A stretch of 64,000 nt of DNA from Cristatella mucedo (GCA_009760855.2 WPIO01000001.1:10786501-10850500); one strand, 5' to 3'; positions 13,501 to 27,900 are shown, numbered from the stretch's first letter. Translations and numbers: made by a program. Notes: generated by a model from the letters alone, not told the origin.

Positions 13501-16500
13501 TACTCAGGCACATAGGCAAAAACCTGCTACCAAATACAGAGGCCAAGACAGCCAGACCAAGAACACTGAGGTGCTGTACATGCGGTGCATGCTGCGGAGG
13601 GGAGAAATTTGAGTCATGCTCAAGTAAAACGGCAGCAATGTCAATGAATTGCCCATCAGAAGACAGGAGAACCTGTTAGAAAAGTCTTCTCCAAAGCAAA
13701 ACGAGATTCAGACATGAATAGTCGATGCAGACGGTAAGCCGGACCACTCTGGGGGCATGCGACACAAAAAAACCAGGACAGCAGTAAGATAGGCAGGTAG
13801 CAGGCAGTTGAAAACAAGCAAGACAGACGAGAGAACCGGCCGGAGTGAGAAACATGTACTAACAACTTGCCTGTCTGTGTAGGCTCGAGGTACTGGAGGT
13901 GGCAGGGAGGCCGTGGTGGCTGGCTCAGGCCACTGCTTCTGTACACCACCACGAATATCTTCTGGGAGAGTATCATCATCAATCTTGCATGTCATTGGAA
14001 AAACCGGAGGTGGACTTGCTCGCCCTCGCTTTTCAGCTGGCGGCACTGGTTGGTCAGTTGTATTGGGTGGCTCAGGAGACAGCAGCGCAGCAACGACAGA
14101 CAATGGTTGAGGAGCAGTGGGAACCGAGAACACTACTTCAACGCTGGCACTGCCAACAGGTCTGCTGGTGACATACAGCGGTTCGGTGGATGTCTCAGGA
14201 CTCAAAGGATGGACAGTGACTGGCTGAAACTGTCTGACCGGTCGACTGAAAGATAACAGAAAGAAGCAGCAACCACCTCTGTCAGTACTCAACCGTACAT
14301 GCTTAATATGGATACAGACTTAGCTGCTGAAGATGAAGACCGTAGAGAACTCGGCCAAAAAAGCATGCCAAACAAATTTAACAAACCTCGGCTGCTTTTT
14401 GGCACTGGTATCGTCCGGGAAAGGCCCCAAGTCAGCATCAATCCTGGAAATGGCATTGAACATACGTTGGTATAAAAACCAACCCATACTGTCTGAATAT
14501 ATGGTATAGGACTTTGGTGGCAGAATGATAGCAAGATGGAACAAGCAGTGCCAAACAGGTACACGCCTTAACCAAAAATGCATGGCCATAAGTAGGGATA
14601 ACAAGCCTTTGCGATAGGACATCCCTACACATGAGGCTCCTTTAGGGCACTTTCCTAAACAAACAAAGCCCACATTTAAAAAGCTCATAACTCTGATTCT
14701 TAGCTACCCATAGCGGCCAGAAAACTACTAATAACACAAGCTTGGTTTCATGATAGGAACATGTTGACATGCATCCCTGGATGGCCGAGACATAGGCTGA
14801 CTTCCCAGATCAATGATAGTAATAACAATGAAGGGCACCCTAAGAGACTGAATCTCTTTCTAGGTGTTTCACATAGACTGGACAGAAATCTCTTAAACTA
14901 ATTAGCTACAGTATGCACAATCGTAGGATGCATAAGCATACAAAGTTTAAGTCACATGGAAAGACAACAAAAATGCTGCAAGAAACAGGCGAGTTTTAGA
15001 TTTGATTTAAATGTCTCAAGTCAGGCGATAGGCGATAGATGTTAGTCGGTACAGCTATAGGGTTTCGGTGGATTGGAACTGAATGCAGGGTATCCAAAGA
15101 ACTTCAGAATGGCTAGAGGCACAGATAAACCGTCTGAGTAATAATATTGATGTTGTGTGAGCCTTTCAAGCATGATTTTACTTACTATTCTATTGCGTAT
15201 CACTTTGCAGCAAATGTAAAGCGCCTAGAAAGAGATTAAGTTCTCTGAGGGCGCTTTATTAAGTGCAATATTATTATTATTATTAGCCCCTAGGATTAGC
15301 TATTTCAAATAGGTAACCTATAGTAAGAGAATGAACAGACTTAATAGTGATGAGTGACAGAACCTTGTCGGCACACTGCTAAACAGAAAATTAGTGAAGA
15401 CACCGAGAAGAGGTGTAATGTATCAGTTGCATCGTTCAAGACAAATAGACCTAGCACAAATATTTTTAAAAATTGTACGCATCTTTTTGCACAAGAAAGA
15501 ATACCGCCAAGGAGAGAGTCATAGAAGTCTGAATGTGCTATCAAAAATGCACAGACTAACTTTGTGTGGCCCTTAATTAAGCACGGCCTGATGTGGGCAT
15601 CAAGTAAGAAGTATTTTTGGAGTGGGAGAGTGCATGATCCAATGGGATTTCCATACGAGGCTACATAGGAAAAGCTCACTAAGACCATTTTGGGGGTGCC
15701 ACTTGCCAGTTTCTGAAGATATCATCTTTGCCCATAGCCATTATGTTGGTTCTGTCATCTTTCAATTTCAGAAAGTTAGGTGGAACTCACATGCAAGTGT
15801 GGGCAACACAAGTTGCAAGGAATTTGAGCAAATCTAAAGCGATATAACTCATTTGTATAGCATCCCAAGAGAACTTAATGTCTATTCTGGCACTTCACAT
15901 ATGCCTCGGGGCTCGAGCCCACTACCTCAGCCAGACCCTGGTAGGGGCGAGCACCATAACCGCTGAACAAAACCAGCTCGACGATGGAAGGTAGAGAAGC
16001 ATCAAAGAACAGGTAAAGCTGGCTGAGTATTATCTGCTATAAATGTATGTTTAGGTCGCACTTGGTGACTATGTAGGCAAAAGGGCGAGTTCGCATTGCA
16101 AACACAAAGGGGTCTAGAAAATATCCCAAAGGCATCCCATACTTCAAAGATTACCCGGATTATGGGTAACTGCTCGGATACCTCCCTCAAGACAGGACCA
16201 TTGCCCAGCAATGCCAGCCATGCCCAGCAGAGACGATAGGTACTGAAAAAAGACTTGGTGATCACTAGTATCAAATGCCACAGAGAGACAGCAGAAGTAG
16301 CAAAAAGGCTCTACCAAATTCAGCATTCCTACTCAAGTTAAAACTCCTGAGATTAGTAGCTATATTGCAGCCGTAAGGTGCCAGAAAAGGCCACACGGAA
16401 GATACACTATTTTCATTTAATATTTAGTCACACGGAACACAACTTTTTGTAATGACTGTTTATGAGATAATGTCTAATAAGCTGTACAACTGATTTTTGG

Positions 16501-18769
16501 AACTTTGGTAAAGGAGCTGTAGTGGCTCCTGGCCGGTCAGCGAATATAAAGCTGAATTCTTTCTCGGTCTGATTAGGTCCATTAAACAAATGAATAACTT
16601 ATTTGTATAGAACCATAAAAAGAACTTACTTATTCGTGCCCTTTAAATTAGCCGAAGGATTCCAAACCACGACCTTGGTCATTAAAGGCAGGCATCTTAC
16701 CTTGGGCCCAACCGGGCAGCTTGACTCAATAACTGCAGCAGCATCAACCTTGCTCCCACAGGGCCTCTTACAATAATAAATTAGTTATATCTTTCTTTTT
16801 GCTAGAGATTGTTGGTAACCGATGCTTTCTTCTGGTACAACGCACGTCCATCAACTCCTATATAAAGGAGTAATCTCTCTTGTTACCTATTCGGGCACTT
16901 TTGCGACCGAGGTCAAGGTGAATGTATTTGACCAGATGTCGTGGGCACGAGCCCTGCCACATACAAGTAGTCGAAGTACCTGAATAGAGATTAAGCTTGT
17001 AAGCGAATGAATACAAATGAATACTTGTATTATCATTACTTCCTACCCAACCACCCTTGTTCTACTCCTATGACATGTACTTTCTAAACTGCTTTCCTAA
17101 TGCAAATATGCTTCTACTTTACGTTTTTATGTGAGATTGTGGCTTTTGCCTATTGATTTGACACCGAAAGCCACTTAAGCTTCAAGTGAACTAAAGACAA
17201 ATTTTCAAAATAACTGGGTCTTAGCCCAGGGGTAAGGTGCTTGCTTTTCAGGATCCAGGTAGTTGGTTCAAGTCCTACAGTGGCAGATCCTTTATTGATC
17301 ACGACGAGTGGCGGTGATAGTAGCAGAGGCTCTTCTGTTGCTATATAAACGAGGCTGCTAAATCCTCTTACCTTTTTGTAGCCCCCACTCCATGGATTTG
17401 GCAGTTACACAAATACTGTAGCTATTACAAACAATGTATTAAATAGTTTCAGGCAATTTTGAAATACTGTGCTAGAAAGATATAGCTTTTCAGACTATTT
17501 TGGGACAACACTCGAGAACATGTCTTGAAAAGATAGTAGTAACGATAAGTAGCGTACACCAAAAAAAATGTTCAATGTCATTTCACATCCTGCTTTGCTG
17601 ACTATATGCAGGGTGAAAATCACATGGAGTTTAAAGTACATAAGCTGCAAAACTGACAGCAGGTTGTGCTAAAGCAGGGAAACAAAAAGCAATGGCCGTT
17701 TGAAAAGGAAAGGGTGAATAAGGCGATGGTAGAAACAAGGTCAAACAAAGCACACACACACACATATAAAGCTCGATCTCACAGGATAGTCACATTAAGC
17801 ACTGCATAGTGAAGCCCAAGGAATCAAAGCAGACCTTGCAAAAGACTTGCGTCTCGGTGGCCTGTTAAGCATGCTCTTGTGCAGAGGAGACGGGTGAAGC
17901 TGGCCATTGACAGAAGCAGGTACGGCAGAGCTCCTGGAAACACGTGCGTGCGAAAAGCAAGTAAAAAGGAATCGCAACGGGAAGGAAAGTCCAAGTCTTC
18001 GCCTCTCCGCCAGCAAGTCACCGTTACCCATCAAGCATCTTGGAAACCCGCTGTATGGAGACATTTCTTTTCTGTTCTGCATGTTCTTTAACTAAAATAA
18101 AAACGAGCTAATCTATACCGAAAGCAAAACCCACAGATTACCTCACTGCATACGAGATATGACAAAGCAATTGGTGCAAGGCTAACGGTGCCCACGCATA
18201 TGCCACAACTGTTGTGTAAAAATCTCTCTATCAGGTGCAGTGGCACGTATGATAGGATACAAACTCATACAACCACATAAAGAAATCAGTTATAGAATAA
18301 AAATATATTTAAATTTAGTTCAAATACGTTTACCATTCCTTTACCACATGATTTCCCTTATTTAATATTTCCAAAAAATATCAACATCGTGATATTCGAT
18401 ACAATTAATACCTATGGCCTACTGTGTAGCCCAGAAAAGATATACTAAGCGACTGTCACAGTATAGCATCAACATCATGATTGCATCAGGTTTATTAGCA
18501 AGTGTGGGTGGCTTCATGGTTTAGACGAAGCCTGTTATGCAAATGAATATTGCTTACGACTTCCAGCTCTCTGAAACTCCAAATGGGATGACTTGAGTGC
18601 AACTATTAGGGACGAACTTAAGGCATAGTTTCTTGGTATCCACCTGCCTTAGAGCCAGCAGAATGAAAAGTGAATTCACACGGTTCATATTCTATGCAAG
18701 ACACTTGTATCTAATATATCATGCATTGCTGCATGGAACTTTGGCATAACACTTCTACTCCTTGCTCTT

Positions 18770-18838
<69 letters not shown>

Positions 18839-18867
18839 CTTTCTGTCTCTCTCTTTCTGTCTCTTTC

Positions 18868-18945
<78 letters not shown>

Positions 18946-18955
18946 TTTCCCCTCT

Positions 18956-18990
<35 letters not shown>

Positions 18991-21900
18991 CTTTTCTCTC
19001 TCTCTCTCTCTACCTAGCTTCTGTAGATTTGTGTCTGCCTCTAGCTCTTCTTATCGGACTCTCTCTTACTTGTTCACTTACTTCTTTCCATAGGTGATCT
19101 CGTTGCTCAGAGTATTTCTGATACCTCATTGGTCTTAGTATCATTATATAGCCCTTCAGCACTTCATTACTCATTAGAATTGTCTAACACTCTATTAGAA
19201 TGATCCACCCAAGAATCTGTTACGAGTGCTTTGAATTCTGACATAGGTTGGCCCTGGGACAGCAAGCATGTCCCTTTCAGGAAGGTCCCAATGGGGACAG
19301 CAGCTCGTAAGCCTCGTGTGGTAAGCTAATCTGCTGACTCCAAAATGTTCTTCTGGGAGAGCTTTTAAATCATCACGTCGATGATGCCGTATACCTGTTA
19401 CAGTAATTTTAGCTCTTGTAGTAGCAGTCCCTGCTGTGCTGACAGCTGAACATTGGTACCATCCACTGTCGGCTACTTGGGTGCACCCAATGAACAATGA
19501 AGACATACCATCTCGCGTCTCCGTCCTAAAACAGCATGTACAAAACTTCATACAGCAGCTCTTCTTTCACAGCCCAATCACTATTGGAGGACCGCACATT
19601 CAGAAACACATTCTTAAATGCACTGTTCTGCCTCTGAGAGCTGCCATATCGCAGCCACATGCTATATTGCCTAAATACCTTGCACCAACTGTGTAGATGC
19701 AAGATTGCACGTGCCAACCAGCTAAAGCTTCATCTATTAAATTACCTATATCGAGGATTATCTTCAGCGATGTGTAGATTGTCTTTCATCCAAGTTAGTT
19801 TTGGCTCAGGATGACCCGTGACACGGCAGTACAGTTGGACGGGTTCACCTTCACGTACGTTGCAATTGTTTGTACTCTCAATAAAAGCAGGTGGACTCTG
19901 GTGATCAAATCCATGAATGGTGAGACTGACAGTAAAAGAATCTTGTCCAGCCTTGTTACGAGCAATACAAGTATAGGTCCCTGCATCAGCAGGCTTGGCA
20001 ACACGGACGATGAGTGAGTTGATTCCATTTTCGTTAATTACAACCTGGTTAAAAACGAAAGGCACTGTTGAAATTTCTATTTAGGTGCATGCCGTGTTTG
20101 TCTGCCCCTAATATCGACATGCACGATCTCCATTCGTAGTTTCTGACCAAGTGGGGTACAAGATTCATTAAGCAGAAACAACCAAACAGGTGCCCATTTG
20201 TTCAGATGGTGAAGGACCGAAAGCGCTAGCAGGAAGATATTCTTGCTAGGGTAGTCATCGTTTCGACAAATTGGTGTCTACTCTAGAACCTTCACGAGCA
20301 CTCCTTGATTGCACTGTCAAGCTTAACATAAAACTATGAATATATATATATTTGAAGAAGCTTCATGAGTAATTATATGGACAAACTCAGCAGAGAATCA
20401 AGTTTCAAAACTTGCTACACAGGAATGTAAGGATAAACAAACACTTAAAAGGCATACGCAGAGAAGATGGCAGCAGTTGCAACAAAACGCTAGCAAGCAG
20501 GTCGTGACATTATGTTGCCGATGCATCCAACCATTACGCATCGGGATTTACATTATACATCTGCACCAGACCCTTTCATCCGGCTACCATTGGCACCAGC
20601 TGACAACTAGGATGCAAAGCGCCTAGAAAGAGATTGAGTTCTCTGAGTGCGCTTTATCAAGTGCATTATTATTATTATTATTATTATTATCATAGGATAC
20701 ATTACAGCTAATACCACTTCCAAAATATCGTTTAATTCAACAAGTCACAACTTACCTTGTGCAATTGATCATTGACAACAAGAGAACCATTGAGATACCA
20801 CTCCAAGTCAGCAGCAGGTCTTGCAGAGACGATGCAATCAAAGCGAACACATTTCCCTTCGTTAACATCCTGATCCTTTGGTATTCGTCGAAAATGAGGC
20901 TTAAAGTTTTCTTCCTCCACTTCTGACTCCTCTCTGGTTCGACCGTGCTCCCTGAAAATCCGAATGCTTTCCAGCATCGAGCTGTGAGCAATGGGCAAAG
21001 ACACGTGCTGGGTGAAAAAAGCAGTGTTATGCTACTTTACCTGCTCTTTAGCTGGGTGCGTGTTTTATCGCTCATCAGCGACTCTTCCGGAAGCATGTCC
21101 ATATCATCGATGTATAGCTGGGCAGAGGATGTGTCAGAGCCAGCTGCATTAACAGCGTGTACAGTGTAAATTCCTTCGTCAGAGCGACCTGCTTTATGTA
21201 TTCGCAGTATGTGACTGCCATCAGCACTGTACTTCATACTGATGTGGTGGGAAGCTCGTACCCGCTCACCATTCTTGAACCAAGCAATCTACCAAAACAG
21301 GGTTGGGTGGCAGTCGTAAAACTTGTTGCAGTTTTAGACAGTGACACATACCTTTAGCTGCCCACCTTACACGGAAGCACTCAATCTGGAACATGCTGTG
21401 GCACAAGTTAAAGTCGTGATTCTGCAGCTCAGTATGCTATCAAATAATTCTTTCAGATTTAATGATGGCAGTAGTTTATGCCATCTCGACTGCCATCTCG
21501 ACTTATAGATGATCCAACAAGACGCTTAAGTGGCACTGTCAATCGACTGACTTAGGATTGTAAATGCAAGTAGAGCATCAATGGTCCCCTGAATGGAGCA
21601 GGTTAATTGAGGGGCAGCACAGAGCATAAATTAATACCCGTAAAGTGCAACTCTATTGCTACAAGCACTTTATGAATGCGTTTTGAAGCAACAACAAAGT
21701 GGGCTAGACCAAGACAATGGCACCACAAAAACACTGCCCGGCTATTGCAGGTTGCTCAAGCTGCACTATACCAACCTTGGGGCTTGGCACACCGGATATC
21801 TTGCAAACAAAGGCGGCATCACCACCTTCCAGCAATCTGAAATCCTTTAACTTCTGCAGTACTTGTGGCCTGATTAGCTGCACTGTTTGGACGTGGCGAT

Positions 21901-24900
21901 TCTCGTCAACATCAGTGTCGAGCTCAGATTCGGTTTGAATGCTGGATCTCACTTCACGGCTACTGATTTCTCTCAGCAACCTAGCCTCAAAAGGTGTTCT
22001 CTGCAAACACAACCAAAACAAAAATGGCTATAATCTCAAATGGTAAGGAAAGCCTATGCAAATAAAATTGTAAGAGAAGATTCTGATCTGCCGATGCTCA
22101 CATGAGGGCTCTGCATTTTCGGCTCCGATGCTGAGCCACCAGAGGCGTCAAAGCGACCATGTTTAGGCTGGCTTGGCTCCTCAGGACCAGTCGGAGCAGA
22201 TGGCGAAAAACCTCCAATGCCAATGGTAGTTCGCTGAAGCTTATCTGCTGGGAAGGCAACGTCTGCCGGTAGCTGCTGAGATACTCTGGCTTTTGCTGCA
22301 GCAGACAAAATGATAATAGATGCTACCACTGTGCCTCCATCAAAGTTCTCAGATATGGAGCAAAGGACAAGAACTATCGTCTACGACCACAGCACCCAAC
22401 CAGCATAGCATGGGTTCATAACTCTGCAAGCAGGCCATACCCGCAAAGATGATCTGGCATGATGTAACAGCCTGACCAAAGCCATTGGTGGCAATGCATG
22501 TGTACTCTCCACTGTCAGCACCAATGCAGTTTTTCAGGGTTAGGCAAGTGTAATTGCTTTCGACCGATGTTAAAATATTGCATCTAAAGTACATAAAGGG
22601 CATTTAATGATGCTTACTATGTGTGAGAACAATGGAAGCATGCAAGGCCACAACTGCAAAACTTGCAGCTCGCCAGGTATACCTGGAATTAATGGTGAGT
22701 GGAGCCCCATTCCGTAGCCATTGAACGGTTGGTGTCGGATAGCCATCGAAAGCACAGTCAAGGGACACAGTGACACCCTCGGTAGACTGCTGGCTGACCA
22801 ATTGCCTGACGAACGTCGGCTGCCTCCCCCCTAGAAGAATGCTTTGCATACGTGCTGGAGCTACTGTAGGTGCTAGAGGCAGACCTGCCGACCTGTTAAT
22901 AGGAGCACAAAATGCACGTGGCTGGAAGGTATGTGGAGGCACGTTAATAGCTAACAGCAACTCATCACCGGGCCTATTTTGCTGAGCTTGGATTTCCTGA
23001 GGGCTGTAATCCTCTTGGGGCACCTGTCGACCTTGAGGCTGCTGAATAGGAGTGTCAACTGTCGTCTGGGCCACGGGAGCCTTTTCTTTCTCCCCTATAG
23101 ACCCATGTGCTGCAAGACCCCGCCGAATGATAGAGACGCTTTCAGCCCTGATCGGAACCGCAACAGGAATGCCCATTGCTGACTCAGACGGTGTGCCAGG
23201 TGATCGTACGAGCTCAGCAGAGGACGGTTTAGGTGCAACTATCGGAGCTACCGGGGACCCTCTGGAGACCGCAGATCTTATCGGGTCAGTAGCCCAGGAC
23301 TTGGGCAAAACGGGAGGTCGAGTGATGCCTGGTGTGAAAGCCGGAGACAACCGAGCTTCTACACTCGCCATGGGTGTGGGTTCATCCGGCTGCCTGACAT
23401 GCTGCTGATCAAGCATGTGTACAAGCTTATCAGAAACTTTGCTAGCCATAGGCAATGTTTCCACCACTTCCTCAGAGATCATTGTTGTGTCTCCTACAGC
23501 ATAAAAGAATGCGGTGGTAGAATGGAAGTGTGACAATATCGCTGCATCAATATGACTACTAAGCAGAGTTAACTCCCTGCGAAACATAGGCAGAGGAATA
23601 CGAAGATGTAAGCCAGTAGCACAGACGATTCAGACAGCAGAAAACCTGTCACGAAGAGTCATTGCCTGCTCTGTAAGAAAACTAGGCCTCGGAAAGTGAG
23701 GCTGAATGGCATCTGCGATGGCTTTGAAAGGTACAGATCAAAAACAGAAAGTGCAGGCAGCATAAAATGCTGCCTCTCAAAGAACCAAAACCGAAGTTGC
23801 TACGAGCAGAAATTGATTTATCTGAGTGTATGTGTCAAGCCATGGCAGTCATTATAAGCATAGGAGTCATTTCACTGTGTGCCTTATTTGCTTGCAGAAT
23901 GACACTATCCCATAGAATCTACAATGCAGCATGCTATGGAAGGCATTGTTTCCCAAAATGCAGACTCTAACATAAAACAACTATGTAGCATCTACTGCAC
24001 AACCCCCTATGGAGGTGAAGGGGTTGTATGGAATGTGGTGGATAGAGCAACAGGTCAGGTACTTGGCAAAGACACCAAGAGAACTCCATTACTGACTGAT
24101 AGATCCGGACCTTTCAAAAAAGCAGAGGCTAAACAATGTGCTGTAGCATGCTTTTCCTATGAGTCTCAACCAACCAAAAACCAACTTCCCTCAGCATGTC
24201 ACCTATTCGCCTTAAGTGACATACCATACAAGAAACAGCTGGAAATCCAGTTGCAGCTGGCTGCCACAGGACTGTTTCCTTAGGGAAGCACAAAGAAACA
24301 TGCAGCCAATCTGCATCCAAGGCCCATCAAACGTTGAGCTGATGGGTGAGTGCTGGAAATGGTAAAAGTTAAAGAAATGCAAAGGTAAGAAAGCCTTCAA
24401 CACTAGCATGGAATCCCTTGCTCAAGATCTATGCCTGTACTTGAAGCAGCACAACCTTAAATGTATCTCAATGTAGATTTGGTGTCTTACCTTTGATGGT
24501 CAAAGTCATCTCCGTAACAACGGTACCAAATGCATTCGCAGCTGTACAGGTATATTTCCCCGAGTCGTCCGGAAATACCTCGCTTATGATGAGCATGCAA
24601 ATGCCATTATTAAAAAAAACTCGGTAGTCTGGACTGTCGATGATCTGGATGCCATTTCTGTACCATTTGACTATTGGCTCTGGATTGGCTATTACTCGGC
24701 AAACTAATGTTACCTTCTCTTCTCCGGCGATGACGATATCAGTTAACGGCTACAAGAAAAGAGTGGCCTGATCAGAATGTCTGCCATCATGCAAGTTTCG
24801 CCTGTTAAATAGTCCTGAAGCAACACCTACAAACAAATGACTAAAGAACAGGTAGTGGCATAAGTCATAACTTAATATGGTACTGCCTTTGCAACAAATG

Positions 24901-27900
24901 TAAAGCACCTAGAAATAGATTAAGTTCTCTGAGGGCACTTTATCGAGTGTATTATTATTATTATTATTGGAACTACACAAGGAAGCTGCTGGCAAGTTGT
25001 GCAGATGCCGATATATTGCAAGATGTAAATGTGTATATAGTTATTTTCATAGCATGCTTACTCTGGACTGAAACAAGGCTGATGCAGGTCAGCGCTAATT
25101 CGACAGCCACGAGAACTACCCAACATGCAATCACACACCCATATGGGGTGATATGTTAATCATTACAGGCAAAGATTGGTTAGTCGTCCATCCCTACGCT
25201 CAATAACAGATAGCTTTCGTGGCCAACATACGCAGTTGAACCAAGGGGCAATGGCATGAGAATTTACAGACAACTACAAAAAAGAGTTCATACTTAAGCG
25301 ATTTGCCTCTGCGGATAAACAAATAATAAATAGGGCAAACTGAAAATACAAATAGTAGCCGGCAACAACGGATTTTTCAATCCGGAGTATTCACAATGCT
25401 AACACTAGTACTAGAAATAAATTCATGTTCATGGATCAGCAGCTCACCACATATTAGGCAATACGCATACACTACTCAAACTCTAGATAAGTGAAACTTT
25501 CAAATATAAACTTCGTTCAAGGACCACATGTGATCGGTTATGTTGACTGTGAGCTGTACAGTTTGGTATTCTTGTACCCAGGCTAGGTTCATTTGGCTTG
25601 GACCAGGCGGCTATAATGAGGGTAAGGGTCACCGGCTAGGCCGGGGTCAGACCTACGGCATGGCCGGATGTGCGGTGACGTGAGGTCACCGGGGCTCTTG
25701 GGTAGGAGAAGTTGGCCGAGTAAGTCTTGGTGTTGGAGGCTCCCGTTCTTGCCGAGTTATGCACCTGGATGGTTGCAGGCGTGCTCCGGCGATGCGGCCA
25801 CGCACGCAAGGCGACGAGTACCCAAGACCCGAGTACCCAAGGCCCGAGCGGAGCTGGATAGCATGCTCGTTGTTGAGACTTGTATATTCACCGTTCCCCG
25901 AGTAGCGTGTTCCTGACCCCCGTGTGTTGGCGTCTTTCGACGGTAGCTATCGACTGTTGTGGACGTCTGCTCCGTCTATCCCAGAATACTCAGCTAGCCG
26001 GTTCTTGTACTGGTATGCTTGTACTGGTTGGACGTAGGCCGGCGACAGTGTGACGGTGGAAGCCGACTGACCAACTCGTTTGTTCGAGCTTGCTGCATCG
26101 TCTTGATCCCCTATAGTGTGCTTTGTTTAGGACCCTCCAAGTAGAGTTGTTTAGTTCCCCCGTTGTTAGCGCGTGCGTTATTATAAAGAGGTTTAACCTG
26201 ACGGCCGCTCGTCTTACCCTAGTTCAGTGGCATGGCGAGCGGCAGCCTGGCCGGAGTATAGCGTGGACGGAGTATAGCCGGGGTTTGGCGGGAACTAGCC
26301 TCTGACCCCTGCAACTCGGCTACATTCTTTGATTAGTCAAAGTCTGAAAGTAGGAATGACAACAGAACTGAAAATTCCTAAATGGCAAATGATATTGTTA
26401 GAGCCATGACAGATGTGAAATGAGCCAGACAGGAGGCACGGTCAGACATTCGAACCCGGATCGGAAAACTTCTTGAAACTAAATGACGATCAAACCGAAC
26501 TGCTGCTCATAGGACACCCTAAGCCTTTGGCTGGATTAAAAGGCTTTGATCTTCAAATAGTTGGGGCTGTTGTGCAACCATCACCACATGCTCGAAATTT
26601 AGGAGTAGTTTTCGACAGCTGCCCAAATTGTAAAAGCTTCATTCAGAAGACTGCTTCTACAGCTAGCCATCACGTCCGATCCCTTTCCAAGATTAGGAGC
26701 TTTCTCCCACAGTGGCTTGCAAAAATTTAACTAGGTCTTTAGTTCTGTCCCGGCTTGATTATTGTAATTCCCTTTTGGCTGGGCTACCAAAAAAGTAGGC
26801 CACTGCAGCTGACTATGAATATGGCTGCCAGGCTAGTCCTCAAGTCCGTGAGGTTTGACCACGTGTGTCTTTTGCTAAAAGAACTATGATGGCTGCCGGT
26901 TGATCAACAGATACAGAGCAAAGTTCTTATGCTAACCCACAAGGCCAGCCACGGCTTGGCTCCTCTATGCCTGGCTAAACTGTTACACCAGTTTCAGCCT
27001 CCTCGTGCCGTCAGGTGATGTATGGACAATAAATTAGCTGTTCCATTCCTCTGCTAAAGACCGTTGGCGATAGAAGCTTTAGTTCTGTAGGTCCTTGGCT
27101 ATGGAACCTGCTTCCACAATTCTTATGCAACAACTGCTCTCCTGCTGCCGACTATGGCTCATTCTTTTCAGCGGTCGTGAGCTGCTACTTCCATGCTACT
27201 CACTACCTCAACTGATCTCCTGACTCTGCTATGCTTCCCACTTTCTCTTTGTTGCGTGAGATTAAGTCTGTTGGCTACCGAAAGCTGCTTAGGCTGTGAG
27301 TGCACTATACGAAACTCTACTGTGTAACACCCACAGTCTTTATGGCTTTGCGGAGTTATAGACGGAGATACATTACAACAGGCAAGCTTGAGCCACTACT
27401 AACTATGATAACAATGACCAATAAATATGAGCCAGCATCTGATCTTATCGAGATGGCCATCAGATTGCCTTTCCCTTAAAGACCTGATACTGACCTGAAG
27501 AAAGAGAGGCTTTCCTTTACCGGGTTTCTCTACAAGATCTTGGTCCCTAAGCAGGGCCACTGCAGGAGGAACGTCGCCCCTTAGCTCCTGCCGTTGAGCA
27601 AATGCCGATTGCTGCCCGTGCACTGATGTAAAATCGTCAGGGGGTGCAGCAGCAGGTGACAGTGCTAGAAAAAACGGAAAGAATGAATAGGCAACAGCAC
27701 ACAAGCAGCAGCATTCCCATGCAATCACTACATGGCAGGCAGGGTAATAATTCGACCTACTTGTGGGAGAGAGCATAACTATGTGTGCTAGTGTGTAAGT
27801 GAATGCACACATATGAATCTGAGCACAGCACGATAGATGCACATAAAAGATAAATGTAAGTGAAAAACCCGGCCTGACACAGAGAGGAAGCTGAAACTGC

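Noticed and set aside
13556-13645. Cys-rich plus-strand frame resembling a retroviral-type zinc knuckle
   Set aside because: Cysteine spacing does not fit CX2CX4HX4C, and no neighbouring gag or pol was found.
13867-14256. 129-codon plus-strand ORF and two overlapping ones
   Set aside because: They mirror exon 40 on the other strand, have no family signature and conflict with the in-phase exon.
18721-19097. Ser-Leu-Ser-Leu ORFs
   Set aside because: Pure translation of the CT microsatellite.
21005-21010. Strong-looking acceptor (ttttttcacccag) before exon 34
   Set aside because: It would put exon 34 out of frame with exon 33; weaker acceptors at 20,982 and 20,952 keep the frame.
22770-23408. 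Three long plus-strand ORFs opposite the 0.8-kb exon
   Set aside because: They are the antisense of exon 29; low-complexity GC-richer coding sequence leaves complementary frames open.
23924-24283. 119-codon plus ORF
   Set aside because: No family resemblance, no splice or promoter context; probably chance in an intron.
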